Positions 26,186 through 34,976 of a DNA stretch of 64,000 nucleotides are shown here, one piece after another (the stretch's first letter is position 1; every line of letters starts with the position of its first letter). The translations under genes and the position numbers were made by a program. The notes beneath the pieces are model-generated. The model saw only the letters and a program-made list of their open reading frames with translations. It had not been told where the DNA came from and searched no databases. The DNA lies in the NCBI GenBank assembly GCA_963714325.1, contig CAVQOB010000012.1, forward strand, positions 62,001 through 126,000, given 5' to 3'. The stretch is from CAVQOB01 sp963714325 (lineage in GTDB: Bacteria > Pseudomonadota > Alphaproteobacteria > Rhizobiales > Hyphomicrobiaceae).

Positions 26186-27247
26186 ATGACCAAGAAACTC
26201 GATGCGCTGCGAAAGAAATATGGTGCGGCGGAAGCAGGCACGGTGCACGATCCCGAATTCAAGAAAGTCGTCGACATGCTGTTCTCCGGCAACGGTCGCC
26301 GCGCCAAGCCCTATGAGGGCGTGTCGTCGTTCCTCGATGCACCACTGATGCTCGACGCCATGGCGAAGAAGGATCTGGGCGACTTGGACGTGGCACTGGT
26401 TGGCGTGCCGATGGATTTAGGCGTCACCAATCGACCGGGCAGCCGCCTTGGCCCCCGCGCAGTGCGCGGCATCGAACGGATCGGGCCCTATCACGAGGTG
26501 CACAAAATTGTGCCGGCCAGCATGGTCAAACTCGCCGACATTGGCGACGTCGCGTTCCGCAGCCGATACAACCTCGAACAGAGCCACGTGGACATCGAGA
26601 CATTCTACAAAACGATCGTCAAAACGGGCGTCGCCCCTGTCAGCGTTGGTGGCGATCACTCGATCAGCTTGCCAATCCTGAAGGTACTCGGCCAGAAGCA
26701 ACCCGTCGGCATGATTCATATCGATGCGCACTGCGACACCGGCGGACCATTCGAGGGCTCGCGTTTCCATCACGGCGGACCGTTCCGCGAGGCGGTGCTG
26801 GCCGGCGTGCTCGATCCCGAGCGGACCATACAGATCGGCATTCGCGGCAACGCCGAATATCTCTGGGAGTTTTCCGGCGATAGCGGCATGACGGTGATCC
26901 ACGCGCATGACTTCGTGACGCTCGGGCTCGAGAAGACGATCGCGAAAATGCGCAAAGTGGTGGGCCGTGGCCCGACCTACATCTCGTTCGACATTGACAG
27001 TCTTGATCCGGCGTTCGCGCCGGGGACGGGTACGCCCGAGGCCGGCGGTCTCTCGTCGCGCGAGGCGATGGCGCTGATCCGCGGCGCGGCTGGGCTCGAC
27101 ATCATTGGCGGCGACGTGGTCGAGGTCGCGCCGCAGTATGATGCGACCACGAACACCGCGCAGGCGGCAGCGCAGATGTTGTTCGAGATCGTTAGCGTCG
27201 TGGCGTTGGCGCGGCGGGCGCAGGAGGTACAGGCGTCCCGTCACTGA
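26186..27247 (+). CDS. Ureohydrolase family protein (agmatinase / guanidinobutyrase-like)
   Basis: Protein of 353 aa of the arginase-agmatinase superfamily. Manganese-ligand motifs are all present: VGGDHSISLPIL (His), MIHIDAHCDTGG (Asp-x-His-x-Asp) and SFDIDSLDPAFAPGTG (Asp-x-Asp). The reaction is hydrolysis of a guanidino compound to urea and an amine. Agmatine, 4-guanidinobutyrate and 3-guanidinopropionate hydrolases cannot be told apart by these motifs. About 45 extra N-terminal residues precede the usual agmatinase start. An aldehyde dehydrogenase gene follows after 200 bp, so the pair may channel guanidine-derived amines or aldehydes. Confidence 0.88.
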   Translation: MTKKLDALRKKYGAAEAGTVHDPEFKKVVDMLFSGNGRRAKPYEGVSSFLDAPLMLDAMAKKDLGDLDVALVGVPMDLGVTNRPGSRLGPRAVRGIERIGPYHEVHKIVPASMVKLADIGDVAFRSRYNLEQSHVDIETFYKTIVKTGVAPVSVGGDHSISLPILKVLGQKQPVGMIHIDAHCDTGGPFEGSRFHHGGPFREAVLAGVLDPERTIQIGIRGNAEYLWEFSGDSGMTVIHAHDFVTLGLEKTIAKMRKVVGRGPTYISFDIDSLDPAFAPGTGTPEAGGLSSREAMALIRGAAGLDIIGGDVVEVAPQYDATTNTAQAAAQMLFEIVSVVALARRAQEVQASRH

Positions 27248-27356
27248 TGGATGAGTCTCAATTGCCGTGTGTCGACGGCACCCGGTTGGCAAGCGGTTAC
27301 TGGGGGCGAGTGGCAGGCGTTGTACTTGGGATGAGGTATGAATGAGTGTCCGAGAT

Positions 27357-27382
27357 GGTGTCAGATGGATGCGTCCGACACC
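27357..27382. repeat. 26-bp palindromic repeat, copy A
   Basis: Starts GGTGTCAGAT and ends GTCCGACACC. It matches the copies at 62000-62025 and 62548-62573 at about 22 of 26 positions (right orientation chosen). Flanking AGAT/ATCT extends the outer arms to a perfect 10 bp. It lies between the ureohydrolase and aldehyde dehydrogenase genes. Confidence 0.65.
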
Positions 27383-27447
27383 ATCTGAGCTTGACCCGAG
27401 CCCTCGCGTAACCTACGCCCTCTCATTTCCTCCTCAGGAGCCCACCC

Positions 27448-28878
27448 ATGTCCCGAACCAACGCGTTAAAATTTTACATCGACGGCCAGTGGGTCGACCC
27501 GTCCGAGAAAAAGACGATCCCCGTCATCAATCCCGCAACCGAAGCCAGCATCGGCGATGTCGCGATGGGCTCCGCCGCCGACGTTGATCGCGCGGTTGCC
27601 GCTGCCCGCAAAGCCTTCGACGGCTATTCCCGCTTCACGCGCGAAGACCGCATGGCGTTGATGGAGCGCATTCTCGCCGCCTACAAGCGCCGCTTTGCCG
27701 AAATGGGCCAGACCATCAGCGAAGAGATGGGCGCGCCGATCAGTTTCGCCTCGCGCTTTCAAGCCGGCGCCGGCATGGGCCACTTCAAGACCGCGCTCGA
27801 TCTCTTGAAAGATTTCGATTTCACGGAGGCCTGGGGCACGACTGAAATTCGCCGCGAGCCGATAGGCGTCGTCGGCATGATCACGCCGTGGAATTGGCCG
27901 GCCAATCAGATCTGCTGCAAGGTCGCGGGCGCGCTCGCCGCTGGATGCACGATGGTGCTCAAGCCGTCGGAGATAGCGCCCTATTCCGCGCTGCTGATCG
28001 CCGAAATCCTGCACGAAGCGGGTGTGCCGAAAGGCGTGTTCAATCTCATCAACGGCGATGGCCCCAACGTCGGCTCGGCCATCGCAGCGCACAAAGACAT
28101 CGACTGCGTCTCCTTCACCGGCTCAACGCGCGCCGGCATCGAGGTCGCCATCCGCGCCGCCCCCAGCGTCAAGCGCGTCGGCCAGGAGCTTGGTGGCAAG
28201 TCTGCGAATATCCTGCTCGACGATTGCGACTTCCCGAAGGTTGTTGCCGAGGGCGTCAAAATGACCATGCGCAATGCCGGCCAATCCTGCAACGCGCCGA
28301 CGCGCATGCTGGTCCCCAAGGCGCGGATGAAAGAGGTAGCCTCAATCGCCAAAGCCACGGCCGAGTCGCTCAAGGTCGGCAATCCCGACGATGCGACAAC
28401 CGACATGGGGCCTGTCGTCTCTGATCTGCAATGGAAGAAAATCCAATCGCTGATCGGCAAGGGCCAGGACGAGGGCGCAATGCTCATCGCCGGCGGACAG
28501 GGCCGTCCTGATGGTTTGGCAATCGGATTCTACGTCCGCCCGACGGTCTTCGCCGACGTAAAGAATTCCATGACCATCGCGCGGGAAGAAATCTTTGGGC
28601 CGGTCCTCGTCATTATCGGCTACGCCGACGACGCCGACGCCATCCGCATCGCTAACGACAGTCCGTTCGGGCTCGCGGCATATGTCAGCTCTGCCGACAA
28701 AGAACGCGCAAAGAAAGTCGCCCGCGAGATCCGTGCCGGCATGGTGCACATCAATCTGGCGCCCGCCGACAGCAAGGCCCCCTTCGGCGGCATGAAGCAG
28801 TCCGGCAATGGCCGCGAGTGGGGCCAATTCGGCATCGAAGAATATCTCGAAGTCAAAGCGGTGATGGGTGCTGGGTAA
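27448..28878 (+). CDS. NAD(P)-dependent aldehyde dehydrogenase
   Basis: Protein of 476 aa, standard ALDH length. The Rossmann cofactor segment is SFTGSTRAGIEVAIRAA, the general-base Glu is in QELGGKSANILLDDCD, and the nucleophile Cys lies in MRNAGQSCNAPTRMLVP near residue 280. EEIFGPVLVIIGY and PFGGMKQSGNGREWGQFG close the fold. CAGGAG precedes the ATG at 27448. It oxidises an aldehyde to the acid; substrate unknown, but its place after a ureohydrolase gene hints at an aminoaldehyde. Confidence 0.9.
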   Translation: MSRTNALKFYIDGQWVDPSEKKTIPVINPATEASIGDVAMGSAADVDRAVAAARKAFDGYSRFTREDRMALMERILAAYKRRFAEMGQTISEEMGAPISFASRFQAGAGMGHFKTALDLLKDFDFTEAWGTTEIRREPIGVVGMITPWNWPANQICCKVAGALAAGCTMVLKPSEIAPYSALLIAEILHEAGVPKGVFNLINGDGPNVGSAIAAHKDIDCVSFTGSTRAGIEVAIRAAPSVKRVGQELGGKSANILLDDCDFPKVVAEGVKMTMRNAGQSCNAPTRMLVPKARMKEVASIAKATAESLKVGNPDDATTDMGPVVSDLQWKKIQSLIGKGQDEGAMLIAGGQGRPDGLAIGFYVRPTVFADVKNSMTIAREEIFGPVLVIIGYADDADAIRIANDSPFGLAAYVSSADKERAKKVAREIRAGMVHINLAPADSKAPFGGMKQSGNGREWGQFGIEEYLEVKAVMGAG

Positions 28879-29314
28879 CGCGCATTTCTTTGCCTGCGCC
28901 CTCGGATGCCCACTGCGCAACGGGCACGCCTTCCTTGCGCCTTCAAGACGCCATCGCGTGCGTGTCGCGATGGCAGGCGCGCGTTCGGCACAACGCAGAA
29001 CGAAGCCGTAGCGGGGTTTTGCGCCCCGGACACGGCATCATAGCCGGTCTGAATGAGACAGAGTTCCCGGTCAAGCGCGGAAGCGGAATGGGCATATGAG
29101 GCGGAAGCGCAAAGTGCCTGCTTGGTCAGAATACCTGGTGCAACGACCAAGTGTTGGCGACTGCATCTGCACGATGGATCCCGGGGTAAGTCATTCTCGA
29201 CACGGCAGTCGTGGCGTGGCTGAGTGTCGGAAAATGATCCGATCACTCATCCACATTTTATGCATTGTTATGAACACGAACCTTGCTGGATCATCGCACG
29301 GGACTCGCGGCGCC
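28879..29314. other. 436-bp intergenic region
   Basis: Lies between convergent genes (aldehyde dehydrogenase rightward, Bug protein leftward). I see no gene, strong terminator or repeat in it. Confidence 0.4.
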
Positions 29315-30292
29315 TTATGGCACCTTGATGCCGGCCTTTTCAATCACATCGGCATAACCGGCTCGCTCCTTTTTTAGCGCATCGGCATAGGCTTGACCGG
29401 CGAGTTCCGTCTGTTGGACACCGAATTTTTCCATGGCGGTGCGCACTTCCGGCAGCTTGCCGATGGCGACCAGTTCGTCGATCAGCTTCTTAGTTACGTC
29501 AGCCGGCATGTTTGCCGGCGCGACCCACCCGAATGCCGGCATCATCTCGAAGCCCGGTAGCGTTTTGGCGGTGATCTCCACATCCTTGGCGAGCGAATAG
29601 GGGGCCAAAGACGTGATTGAAACGACGCGCAGCTTGCCGCCCTGCACCTGTTCCCAGGCGGTCGCGAAGTTGTCACAGGCGAGCTTTATCTGGCCACCGA
29701 CCAGATCCTGCAGCGATTGGTTCGACGCGCGATAGGCGACCGGCGCAATCTTCACGCCGGCATGAAGTGCAAGCATCTCGCCGCAGATGTGTTGCGAGGT
29801 GCCGATGCCCGAGGTAGCGTAGGGCGTATCGGGGTTGGCCTTCAGCCAGCTAATCAGTTCCGGCATCGTCTTCGCCGGCACCGAGGGATGGACGACAAAG
29901 ATGTTCGGCATCGCCGCCATGCCGTAGAGATAGGTGAAGTCCTTCTCGACGTTGTAGGGAATTTTGTCCTTGATCAGTACTGGATTGATTGCGAGGCCGC
30001 CCGATGTGCCGACCGCGAGGGTGTAGCCATCGGCTGCCGACTTGGCGGCAGAATTCAGTCCGGTGACGCCGCCGGCACCGGCCCGGTTTTCGACCACGAA
30101 CTGCTGGCCAAGCCGCCGGCCGAGATGGTCGGCAAAAATTCGGGCCATAACGTCCGTATTTCCACCAGCCGCAAACGGCACGATGACGGTGACGGGCTTC
30201 GATGGCCACTTATCCTGCGCCATGACCGGCGTAATCAGCAAGACCAGCGCAGCGACCGCGCCGGAGAAACGACATAGAAGGCGAGACGTCAT
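29315..30292 (-). CDS. TctC/Bug-family substrate-binding protein (orphan)
   Basis: Protein of 325 aa with a clear signal peptide (GAVAALVLLITPVMAQ). The mature part opens DKWPSKPVTVIVPFAAGGNT then DVMARIFADHLGRRLGQQ, the standard Bug entry. ENRAGAGGVTGLNSAAKSAA and TSGGLAINPVLIKDKIPYN are equally typical. It binds a carboxylated ligand in the periplasm. No tctAB genes are adjacent, so it probably lends itself to a distant transporter, as Bug paralogues commonly do. It is only distantly related to the TctC at 860-1813. Confidence 0.9.
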   Translation of the reverse strand: MTSRLLCRFSGAVAALVLLITPVMAQDKWPSKPVTVIVPFAAGGNTDVMARIFADHLGRRLGQQFVVENRAGAGGVTGLNSAAKSAADGYTLAVGTSGGLAINPVLIKDKIPYNVEKDFTYLYGMAAMPNIFVVHPSVPAKTMPELISWLKANPDTPYATSGIGTSQHICGEMLALHAGVKIAPVAYRASNQSLQDLVGGQIKLACDNFATAWEQVQGGKLRVVSITSLAPYSLAKDVEITAKTLPGFEMMPAFGWVAPANMPADVTKKLIDELVAIGKLPEVRTAMEKFGVQQTELAGQAYADALKKERAGYADVIEKAGIKVP

Positions 30293-30584
30293 AGGTTTCC
30301 TCCCGAAAACAAGTGTTCTTTGTTAGGGCAGGCTTGCGCAGCGCTAGTCGCGGCGCATGCCACACACCAAACGATGTATACACTAACTCGCTGCGAGGAC
30401 AAATGGGCGGCGGGGGCTGTTGCAATTTGCAGATCCGCAAGCCGGCCACTGTAGCATGGCACGCGACGGACGAGACCGCGCAACACCAGAAGCTCACAAT
30501 CCGTCTGCGATCATAGTTGACCCACTTTGGCCATCGTCCGGCCGCCTTGATGCGGACAACGCGTAGCAAATTTGTTGGTTGTCG

Positions 30585-31088
30585 CTAAGTAGCCTTGCCG
30601 TATTCGACGTGACTCGCCAGTTTGTCGAGGGTCTGATAACCGAATTCGACAGCGCCGAACCCGATACCTGCGTCGCGCTGCGCCTTGGTCGGATGCAACT
30701 GCCGCAAAGTGATGACGGTCTTGCCGTCGCTCTGCTGATCGAACGTGATGCTAGTGCGGAATTTACCAGGGTCGCTGTCTTTGTCGGCGCCATGATTGAA
30801 CTCGATCAGGTGCGGGCTCTCGATGCGCCGGAATTCCATCCGACTTGACCATTGTTTGCCATCGGGAGCGATCATATCGAACCGCCATTCGCCGCCCACG
30901 CGAATATCGATGGACTTTGTTTCGATCCTGAAACCGTCCGGACCGAACCATTGGGGGAGATGACGCGGATCAGCCCAGGCGGAGAAAACCAACTCCCGCG
31001 GCGCATTGATCACGCGCGAGAGGACGATCTCGCGATCGAGCGCCCACGTGGACAGAGGCGTTTCACTTTGACTTGCGTTTGCGGGCAT
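30585..31088 (-). CDS. SRPBCC/AHSA1-domain protein
   Basis: Protein of 167 aa with one START-like ligand-binding fold: REIVLSRVINAPRELVFSAW, PRHLPQWFGPDGFRIETKS, and a later HPTKAQRDAGIGFGAVEFGY near the C-terminus. AHSA1-type proteins paired with ArsR regulators are very common in proteobacteria; their ligands are mostly unknown. The ATG at 31088 follows AGGAGAAGTCC and overlaps the 3' end of the ArsR gene by 26 bp, so the two are cotranscribed and probably translationally coupled. Confidence 0.87.
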   Translation of the reverse strand: MPANASQSETPLSTWALDREIVLSRVINAPRELVFSAWADPRHLPQWFGPDGFRIETKSIDIRVGGEWRFDMIAPDGKQWSSRMEFRRIESPHLIEFNHGADKDSDPGKFRTSITFDQQSDGKTVITLRQLHPTKAQRDAGIGFGAVEFGYQTLDKLASHVEYGKAT

Positions 31089-31428
31089 TGGACTTCTCCT
31101 CAATCTTCAGTTTCTCAACGTACAGTTCAAATCGATCCAGTCGTTGCTCCAAGATCTCCCGTTGGGTCGCCAGCCAAGCCTCGATGATTGCGAGAGCTTC
31201 CGTCTGCAATGAGCACATCCTGACGCGACCAGTCTTTTTGGACGCAATGAGGCCGCTGCTCTCAAGAATGCAGATGTGTTTCATCAGGCTCGGCAGCGCC
31301 ATTTCGAACGGCTTCGCCAGCTCTCCGACGGATGCTGCGCCCCCACATAGGCGCATGACGATCGCTCGACGGGTCGCGTCGGACAGGGCCCCGAAAACAT
31401 TGTCGAGTCGCATCGATTGGTTAGCCAT
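31063..31428 (-). CDS. ArsR-family winged-helix transcriptional repressor
   Basis: Protein of 121 aa. MRLDNVFGALSDATRRAIVM and VGELAKPFEMALPSLMKHIC followed by ILESSGLIASKKTGRVRMC form the ArsR winged helix. No metal-binding ELCVCDL-type motif is present, so it is of the non-metal subgroup that pairs with SRPBCC proteins. Two 18-bp inverted repeats of one pattern (31420-31437 and 31470-31487) lie over and just upstream of the start, consistent with autorepression. First gene of a two-gene operon with the AHSA1 protein. Confidence 0.88.
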   Translation of the reverse strand: MANQSMRLDNVFGALSDATRRAIVMRLCGGAASVGELAKPFEMALPSLMKHICILESSGLIASKKTGRVRMCSLQTEALAIIEAWLATQREILEQRLDRFELYVEKLKIEEKSNARKRKSK

Positions 31429-31437
31429 AAAGCTAAC
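31420..31437. promoter_or_regulatory. Candidate ArsR operator 1, overlapping the start codon
   Basis: GTTAGC, 6 nt, GCTAAC: a perfect inverted repeat that includes the ATG of the ArsR gene in its spacer. A related repeat lies exactly 50 bp upstream. Confidence 0.5.
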
Positions 31438-31469
31438 TATATCTGGGACACAAAATCGCGTCAATGAGT

Positions 31470-31487
31470 GTTAACCAGACGGCTAAC
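31470..31487. promoter_or_regulatory. Candidate ArsR operator 2
   Basis: GTTAAC, 6 nt, GCTAAC: same arm length and spacer as the repeat at 31420-31437, with one mismatch. The 50-bp offset is close to five helical turns, so two dimers could bind on one face. Confidence 0.5.
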
Positions 31488-31804
31488 CGAAAAGTGGTGA
31501 GTGCAACGTCGTCGTTCGGGTTCGCGAACGTATGATGCAGAGTGCATAGGTGCGAAGGCGTCAGTCGCAGTCGAATCGAAGATGGAACATTAAGAGATTT
31601 CTAGGTCCGTTGTTGAGCTTGAATTAGCGATCGAATTTCGGCTGGCCCGTCTCGATCGTGCGCGGGAGTCGCTAGGTCCGGTCCTTCAACCCAGGAAACA
31701 GACATTGTACGAGTTGCGGAACCCCTGTTCGCACCACCGGCGCTTGCCGCTATCGACGGTGATGCTCCGACACGACGCATCACCCGCTCACCACGTCACA
31801 CGGT
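31488..31804. other. 317-bp gap upstream of the ArsR operators
   Basis: Lies between the ArsR promoter region and the stop of the leftward lipase-like gene. I see no supported gene or repeat beyond a short GTTCGCGAAC palindrome near 31520. Confidence 0.35.
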
Positions 31805-32752
31805 TCACGCTCCCTTGCACATCGGCGTTCCCTTGCCCCAGCTCTGACAATAGAGTTGCCGTGCGCGCGTGTCGGTGGCGGGGACCGGACATTCCGCGCG
31901 CTTCTCCTGACATTGCAGCACCTGCCGCGCCATGCCGACGGCGAGGCCAGTCATCGTGTGTTGGAACTCGACGCGATCGTTGACCGCGTCCTGCTTGTAG
32001 GCCTTGTAGGACTCGGTGTCGCGATCGGCAAAGAACAGGCGCTGGATGCTGGTCAGTTCATCGCGATCCTCGAAGGTGTGCGCGACGAAAGTGGTGTCGT
32101 AGGGCTCGGCCAGGCGGAAGCGATTGTCGACAATCGAGGAATTGAAGACGGCGGCTGTAACACACGGATAGGCGAGCGCGATGTGACGGGCTATGCCGCC
32201 ACCGAGCGAATGGCCCGTGGTGATAAAACCGACCTTGCGGCCTTTTGCGGCCTCGTAGGCCTGCTTGCGGGTCGCCTGGAACACCAGTCGCGCCTCATCG
32301 TATTCCGTTTCAATCGGTAGCCACGCCAACAGCCAGGAGGCATTCGCCACCCAGTCCGAAACATCGAGCGTCTCGGTGCCGCGCAGCGCCGTCAGTACGG
32401 TCAGACGACCGGGATCATCGCGGTGATAGACGCGGAAGGCCAAGCCCGCGCGGTCCCAGGTGCCGACCTGGCGCCACTCCGGGCTGTGCTTGTCGAGCGT
32501 TAAACCTTTCGGTGCACCCTCCGAATAGACATTCAAGCTCGCGACCGCGTAGGGCAAATAATCATTGGCCGCCACCCGCCGCTGATAGGTGGGCTTGGGA
32601 TAGTTCGGTAGTTTCGGTGCCTCGCATCGCTGTGTTTCGTCGGCGGCAATGGCCAATGTCGATCGTGCCACCTTCGGGCGCAGGTGAGTCAACACAACAC
32701 CAACAAGGACAGTTGTGACCAGGACGGCAACAATCTTGAACAGCGCGCGCAT
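31805..32752 (-). CDS. Lipase class 3-like alpha/beta hydrolase, exported
   Basis: Protein of 315 aa. The N-terminus MRALFKIVAVLVTTVLVGVV is a signal peptide or membrane anchor. Mid-protein LTVLTALRGTETLDVSDWVA and GFITTGHSLGGGIARHIALA give the lipase-3 pattern with the nucleophile Ser in GHSLGG. Candidate acid and His partners lie downstream (SSIVDNRF, VAHTFEDRDEL). Four or more Cys in the tail (QCQEKRAECPVP, YCQSWGKGTPMC) could form periplasmic disulfides. It probably hydrolyses an ester; substrate unknown. It lies 171 bp downstream of the CXXCH membrane protein gene on the same strand. Confidence 0.75.
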   Translation of the reverse strand: MRALFKIVAVLVTTVLVGVVLTHLRPKVARSTLAIAADETQRCEAPKLPNYPKPTYQRRVAANDYLPYAVASLNVYSEGAPKGLTLDKHSPEWRQVGTWDRAGLAFRVYHRDDPGRLTVLTALRGTETLDVSDWVANASWLLAWLPIETEYDEARLVFQATRKQAYEAAKGRKVGFITTGHSLGGGIARHIALAYPCVTAAVFNSSIVDNRFRLAEPYDTTFVAHTFEDRDELTSIQRLFFADRDTESYKAYKQDAVNDRVEFQHTMTGLAVGMARQVLQCQEKRAECPVPATDTRARQLYCQSWGKGTPMCKGA

Positions 32753-32923
32753 CGGTTTGTCTCTTCGAGTGCGAGGAAAAAGTTGGGTGTACGGCTCCAT
32801 CGTGAGGCGGCGCACGTTCGGCGGCAGATTAACACTCTGCCGGAGACTTCGCGCCACTGCGCGCGAGCCTGTGGGCAACGGCGTACCCAAAGCCGAATGG
32901 GGCGAAACTGCAGCCTTAAACGC

Positions 32924-34816
32924 TCACTTCCGCCGGATAATCTGACTCCAACGGTTGGTGGTGTGGCAGTTGGCGCAGTCGGGGCGGCGTCCTCGGTGGA
33001 TGTCATCGGCCTTGTGGCAGGCGATGCATTGGCGCGGGTTGCTCGACGGCGTTTCGGTGAGCGGCTTCTGATGGCAATCCACGCAGTCGACCTTGACGTG
33101 CTTGCCAGTCAGCGCAAATCCGGTTTCGGCCTGGGCGTGGGCAAACTGTCCGGCCTTCTGGCGCGCTTTCAATTCAGTGATCTGCTCGAAAAGCGTGCGT
33201 GGCTTGGCGCCGCCGAGGCCCATCGGCTGCGTGTCGGTGCGCCGCTGCAACTCGCTATAGACGGCTTTCATGTCGGGCACTGCGGCGGGTGGCGGAGTTG
33301 CTGCGGCGACGGCGACCGGTGGTACTGCTGCACGAGGCGGCAGTGCTGCGACTTTCGCTGGCTCTATCGCGCGCAAGACAGGTGCCGGTGCCGGCACTGG
33401 TGTTGGTGCCATCACCAGTTTCGGAGTTGGCGCTGATGTGGGTTCATCTCTTGCGATGGCAGCAGCAGGAGCGGGCGCTTCGCTGGCATGTGAAGCGCTG
33501 TTCAAGTCCTGCGTCTTGACGATCTTCACCGGCATCCCTGCAGCGCGGGCAGCGAGAACAGCGGATTCGTTCGCGGCAGCCTTCGGCGTGGGTTCGATCG
33601 CGGGTGATGCGACTGGATTTTCGACCTTAATGCGGACGCGCTGCTCGATGGCTACGTTTGGAAGCGCCGGTTTCGTCTTGTCAGTATCCCGCTGACGCGG
33701 CACCGGCGCAACCCGCGGCGAGGTGTCACCGCGTAGAAATGCTTCGACGGGGTCGCGCGGATCAGCGGCTGCGACTTGAGTCTCTTGAACGCTCGCCTGT
33801 CGCCCCGCTGCAGGTGCGGACGCATCCATATCCCACACAGCGATGATATGCAGGATTGTTGCGGCGATCATCAGCAGGCACACCGGCAGATGGAACAACC
33901 GCCAGCGCGCCCACAGCTGCTCTCGCACGGATTGGCTTGCAGCGGACCGCGCGAAGCCAAAATAAGCGCGCGCGTGGCTGCCGATGAGGGCGCGCAACTG
34001 GCGGTCGGCGACATAATCCAAGCCTTGCCGCCGCGCAACCTCAACGACGATCCAGGCGACATCATGCAACAGGTCGCGCTTCCAGCGCTCGACGCGCAGC
34101 CGCGCCTTGACGCTGGCGATGACGCCTTGCCTGGGCGTCAGCAGATCAGCCTCGAAGCCTTCGAGCTTGGCGGTGAGGTTCTGTTTCCACGTTGTGACGG
34201 GATCGAAATCCGGTAACGCGGCGAGAATGGTATCGCGATGCCGGCGGGCCTGTTGCGTCGCGGAATAGAAATCGCGACTGACGCGCGCGTAGACGAAATA
34301 GCCGATGATGCCGCTGCCAGCGACAACCAGCATGCTCCACAACGCGACGTTGGCGTTGGAGCCGCCGAGGCCGAAATTGCTATGGTAGAGGATCAGCACC
34401 GGCCCGATCAGTCCGAACAGGATGTGGACGTGGAACCAGGCGGCGACGCTGCCGAGACCACGCGCTTTCGCAAATGCTTTGCGCAGCGGATAGAGGATCA
34501 GCAGCGCCATCATGCTTGCGCCGGTGACGCCGAACCAAAATCGCAACCCACTGCCGAATTGGATGTCGGCGAGGGCGCCCCGTTGCGAACCCAGGCCTTG
34601 AACCTCATAGCCATATTTCAGCGCTAATCCCGGCGCCAATGCCAGTAGCGACAACACGATGTAGGTGACGACTATCGTATTGCGGCTTGGCGGCGACCTA
34701 GGCGTGGCGCGCGTCGCAGCACCGGCCGGCGCGGCACTCGCGGTGCGCGGTACGGCAACTTCTAACGGTACACTCAAACGCGACGACACCAGTGGTTGGC
34801 TCCTCAACCGAAACAA
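32924..34816 (-). CDS. Membrane protein with ferric-reductase-like helices and a C-terminal triple-CXXCH cytochrome domain
   Basis: Protein of about 630 aa from a TTG at 34816; the true start could be further in. Residues about 45-175 hold four hydrophobic segments with His in WFHVHILFGLIGPVLILYH, a possible b-haem site. A soluble Arg-rich region follows, then another helix near 320 (LFHLPVCLLMIAATILHIIA). A long Pro/Ala-rich linker (about 345-540) leads to CVDCH (578-582), CIACH (597-601) and CANCH (614-618), three c-haem motifs. This predicts an inner-membrane cytochrome passing electrons to or from a periplasmic haem tail. It is divergent from the Fe-S flavoprotein gene at 34977, its likely partner. 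I know no named family for the whole architecture. Confidence 0.75.
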   Translation of the reverse strand: MFRLRSQPLVSSRLSVPLEVAVPRTASAAPAGAATRATPRSPPSRNTIVVTYIVLSLLALAPGLALKYGYEVQGLGSQRGALADIQFGSGLRFWFGVTGASMMALLILYPLRKAFAKARGLGSVAAWFHVHILFGLIGPVLILYHSNFGLGGSNANVALWSMLVVAGSGIIGYFVYARVSRDFYSATQQARRHRDTILAALPDFDPVTTWKQNLTAKLEGFEADLLTPRQGVIASVKARLRVERWKRDLLHDVAWIVVEVARRQGLDYVADRQLRALIGSHARAYFGFARSAASQSVREQLWARWRLFHLPVCLLMIAATILHIIAVWDMDASAPAAGRQASVQETQVAAADPRDPVEAFLRGDTSPRVAPVPRQRDTDKTKPALPNVAIEQRVRIKVENPVASPAIEPTPKAAANESAVLAARAAGMPVKIVKTQDLNSASHASEAPAPAAAIARDEPTSAPTPKLVMAPTPVPAPAPVLRAIEPAKVAALPPRAAVPPVAVAAATPPPAAVPDMKAVYSELQRRTDTQPMGLGGAKPRTLFEQITELKARQKAGQFAHAQAETGFALTGKHVKVDCVDCHQKPLTETPSSNPRQCIACHKADDIHRGRRPDCANCHTTNRWSQIIRRK

Positions 34817-34976
34817 TACTCAAGCCCATGCGCAAACCGGAGCGCGCTGGCCCAAGGCGCTGTTCCTGGCATGCGATTGGGTCAACAACCGGGCAATACG
34901 CGCGGCAACCGGCGGCAGCAAAAATGCCAATCCGCCCGACGGGTTGCCTCGCTTCTGCCGCACTCACTATCGATGG

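Noticed and set aside
34665..34976. N-terminal extension of the Fe-S flavoprotein from a GTG at 34665
   Set aside because: It overlaps the start of the divergent cytochrome gene, has no membrane or domain similarity, and reads as shadow sequence; the membrane helix begins just after 34977.
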